DNA from: G963668655 sp963668655
GTDB lineage: Bacteria; Myxococcota_A; SURF-8
Assembly: GCA_963668655.2 (NCBI GenBank)
Contig: CAXXPQ010000004.1
Span: 310,001 to 374,000 of the forward strand
Reading direction: 5' to 3'
DNA length: 64,000 nucleotides
A program made the translations under genes and the position numbers. The notes beneath the pieces were generated by a model that searched no databases, had not been told where the DNA came from, and was given only the letters and a program-made list of their open reading frames with translations. Positions 62,345 through 64,000 of the stretch are shown one piece after another. Position 1 is the stretch's first letter. Every line of letters starts with the position of its first letter.

Positions 62345-63946
62345 ATGAAGAAACGATTTATCGAATACGGGCTGGCCATTCTCTCCGCGCTGCTTCTGTC
62401 CCTTTCCCATCCGTCCTCGCTGCCGATCATCAGCACGCGGGACAACTGGATCCTGAACACGGGTTATCAGGAAATTCTGGCCTGGTTCGGCATGGTTCCG
62501 CTGCTGTTTGCGGTGTATCGCCGCGAACGCTGGGCGCTCGTTTTCCCCCTGGCCGTCTTCGGCATTCTGTATTTCTACGTGTCCTGCTACTGGATCAACA
62601 TCGCCATCATGGTGTTCGGAAACATCCATTACACCATTTCCTTCGCCACCATGATGCTTCTGGCCGTGGTGATGGGTTTGCAGTGGGCCATGGCGGTCTT
62701 CTGGGGGATCGTCGCCCACCGGCGACTGAAATTGCCCCTTTCCTTAACGCTTCCGGTGTGTTACGTCGCCTGGGAGCTGATCCGTAATTATCTGGTTACG
62801 GGATTCACCTGGCAGAACATGGCCTACAGCCAGGCCCTGAATCTGCCCGTTCTGCAAACGGCTTCCCTCTGGGGCATCTTCGGTATCGGATTTCTACTGA
62901 TCCTGTCCAACGCCGTCCTTTTCGAACTGCTGCAATGGCGTCTCGGCCGACAGGATTTCCCCAGGGGCGGCTTCGTCGCTCTGGTGGCCCTGACGGCCTT
63001 TTCCTTCGTCTTCGGCATCGTCTCCATCCATCGGAACGACGCCCGGGAGGCCGTTGCCCCCAAGATCAAGGCGGCCATGATCCAGGGAAACATCGACCAG
63101 GAGACCAAGAATTTCAGCCGCAAATACGCGGGCAGCATCCTGAAAATCTATAAAGGACTCTCGGCCCAGGCGCCGGAGGGAACGCAGATGGTCATCTGGC
63201 CGGAAGCCAGCTATCCGTATGCCGCTCCCCGAGACGCGGAAACCTTCCGCCCGGTACTGGAGGACGTATGGCCGGAAAAACTGCCCTGGCACATGCTGAT
63301 CGGCTCGGTCACTTATCTGAAAAAAGGCAAGAATTACGAATACTACAACTCCGGCTACTGGGTCGGTCCAGACATGAACGTCATCGACGTGCTCGACAAG
63401 ACGCACCTGGTTCCCTTCGGGGAATACGTGCCCCTTCATGAAGTGCTGGGGATCGCCAAAATCGTTCCGGTGGCCGGACAGTTCGTTCCGGGAAAGATCG
63501 AGGGAGGGCTGACGCTGGATGGACATCCTTTCGGCCTGCTGATCTGCTACGAAGGTATTTTCCCGGAGATTTCCACCGAATACACTAAAAACGGCGTGGA
63601 ATTCTTCGTGAACATCACCAACGACGCCTGGTACGGCATTTCCAGCGCCCCCTATCAGCATTTCGCCTTTTACAGTTTCCGCGCCGTGGAAACGGGACGG
63701 GCGGTGCTGCGCTCCGCCAATACCGGGCTGACGGGCTGGATGGATAGTTCCGGCCGCATACGGACGAAGAGCGAACTCTACAAGCGTACGCTGGTTTCGG
63801 CCACCATCCCCACCCTGACTCACCGCACGTTGTATAGTTATACCGGCGACCGGCCGTACTGGCTTTTCGTGATCCTGTGTTTCTACTGGATCGTGAAAAG
63901 CACCTGGGGAACGGCGGAAGGCGATAAAAAACGGAAACGATCCTGA
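62345..63946 (+). CDS. lnt: Apolipoprotein N-acyltransferase
   Basis: Adds the third acyl chain to the N-terminal Cys of lipoproteins in the inner membrane, the last step of lipoprotein maturation. The 533-residue protein has several membrane helices in the first 210 residues, including LAILSALLLSLSHP, then a nitrilase-like domain with catalytic Glu in IWPEASYPYA, Lys in DKTHLVPFGEYVPL and Cys in LICYEGIFPE. NDAWYGISSAPYQHFAF is also conserved. A last membrane helix follows near the end (WLFVILCFYWIV). It lies 19 bp after ybeY. Its presence supports a Gram-negative cell envelope. Confidence 0.95.
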   Translation: MKKRFIEYGLAILSALLLSLSHPSSLPIISTRDNWILNTGYQEILAWFGMVPLLFAVYRRERWALVFPLAVFGILYFYVSCYWINIAIMVFGNIHYTISFATMMLLAVVMGLQWAMAVFWGIVAHRRLKLPLSLTLPVCYVAWELIRNYLVTGFTWQNMAYSQALNLPVLQTASLWGIFGIGFLLILSNAVLFELLQWRLGRQDFPRGGFVALVALTAFSFVFGIVSIHRNDAREAVAPKIKAAMIQGNIDQETKNFSRKYAGSILKIYKGLSAQAPEGTQMVIWPEASYPYAAPRDAETFRPVLEDVWPEKLPWHMLIGSVTYLKKGKNYEYYNSGYWVGPDMNVIDVLDKTHLVPFGEYVPLHEVLGIAKIVPVAGQFVPGKIEGGLTLDGHPFGLLICYEGIFPEISTEYTKNGVEFFVNITNDAWYGISSAPYQHFAFYSFRAVETGRAVLRSANTGLTGWMDSSGRIRTKSELYKRTLVSATIPTLTHRTLYSYTGDRPYWLFVILCFYWIVKSTWGTAEGDKKRKRS

Positions 63947-64000
63947 ATACTTACGAAATTCCAGGGCTTTTGCTGGCCCATGGGTGGATTTCGTGCTAAG

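Overview
The window reads as a stretch of chromosome from a GC-rich, Gram-negative bacterium. Evidence for an outer-membrane lineage: an apolipoprotein N-acyltransferase (lnt), lipobox proteins, an O-antigen ligase/polymerase-type membrane protein, and a secreted giant whose middle carries a Cys-Gly-Cys / hydrophobic / Arg-rich tripartite tail like those of Myxococcota-type surface proteins. Long Ig-like proteins, Asp-Gly repeats after a lipobox, FHA and PP2C signalling proteins and GH57-only glycogen enzymes suggest a deltaproteobacterial-grade or related candidate lineage. That placement is inference; no species can be named from the sequence alone. No phage, transposase, tRNA or CRISPR array was seen.

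Layout. 1-1818 (minus): nifS/iscS-type desulfurase, xseB and a truncated ispA. 2014-3870: ygiQ-type radical SAM protein. 4165-6860: a four-gene polyamine operon (speD, pyruvoyl arginine decarboxylase, speE, speB) that encodes arginine to spermidine completely. 7522-10324 (minus): rpsF-rpsR-rplI followed by dnaB. 10654-12870: two exported HExxH proteases. 13195-25114: glycogen/alpha-glucan cluster with three different GH57 enzymes, a DUF4912 protein, glgA, a PAS/GAF histidine kinase with a CheY-like partner, and glgC. 25269-27411: diacylglycerol-kinase-like protein, PP2C phosphatase, small membrane protein. 27476-29197 (minus): radical SAM protein with a degenerate second half. 29903-39268: hemL, a two-component system, hemB, a Wzy/TPR membrane protein and a fused MurI-MurD. 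39329-42058: GbsR-like regulator divergent from a radical SAM-flavodoxin fusion. 42146-47591 (minus): lipoprotein, tryptophanase, FHA/TPR protein. 48043-57447: a 3134-residue surface protein. 57552-58267: a long inverted repeat, then RNase P RNA. 58373-63946: phoH, pgpH-like HD phosphodiesterase, ybeY and lnt.

The most unusual items are the MurI-MurD fusion (D-Glu maker joined to D-Glu user), the radical SAM enzyme fused to an AzoR-like flavin reductase domain, the radical SAM protein with a cysteine-free second half, the giant protein that looks like two surface proteins joined exactly where a C-terminal anchor becomes a lipoprotein signal, and the nested inverted repeat upstream of rnpB. 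Promoters are readable by eye at many genes; most have a 17-bp spacer and many carry a TGn extended -10.
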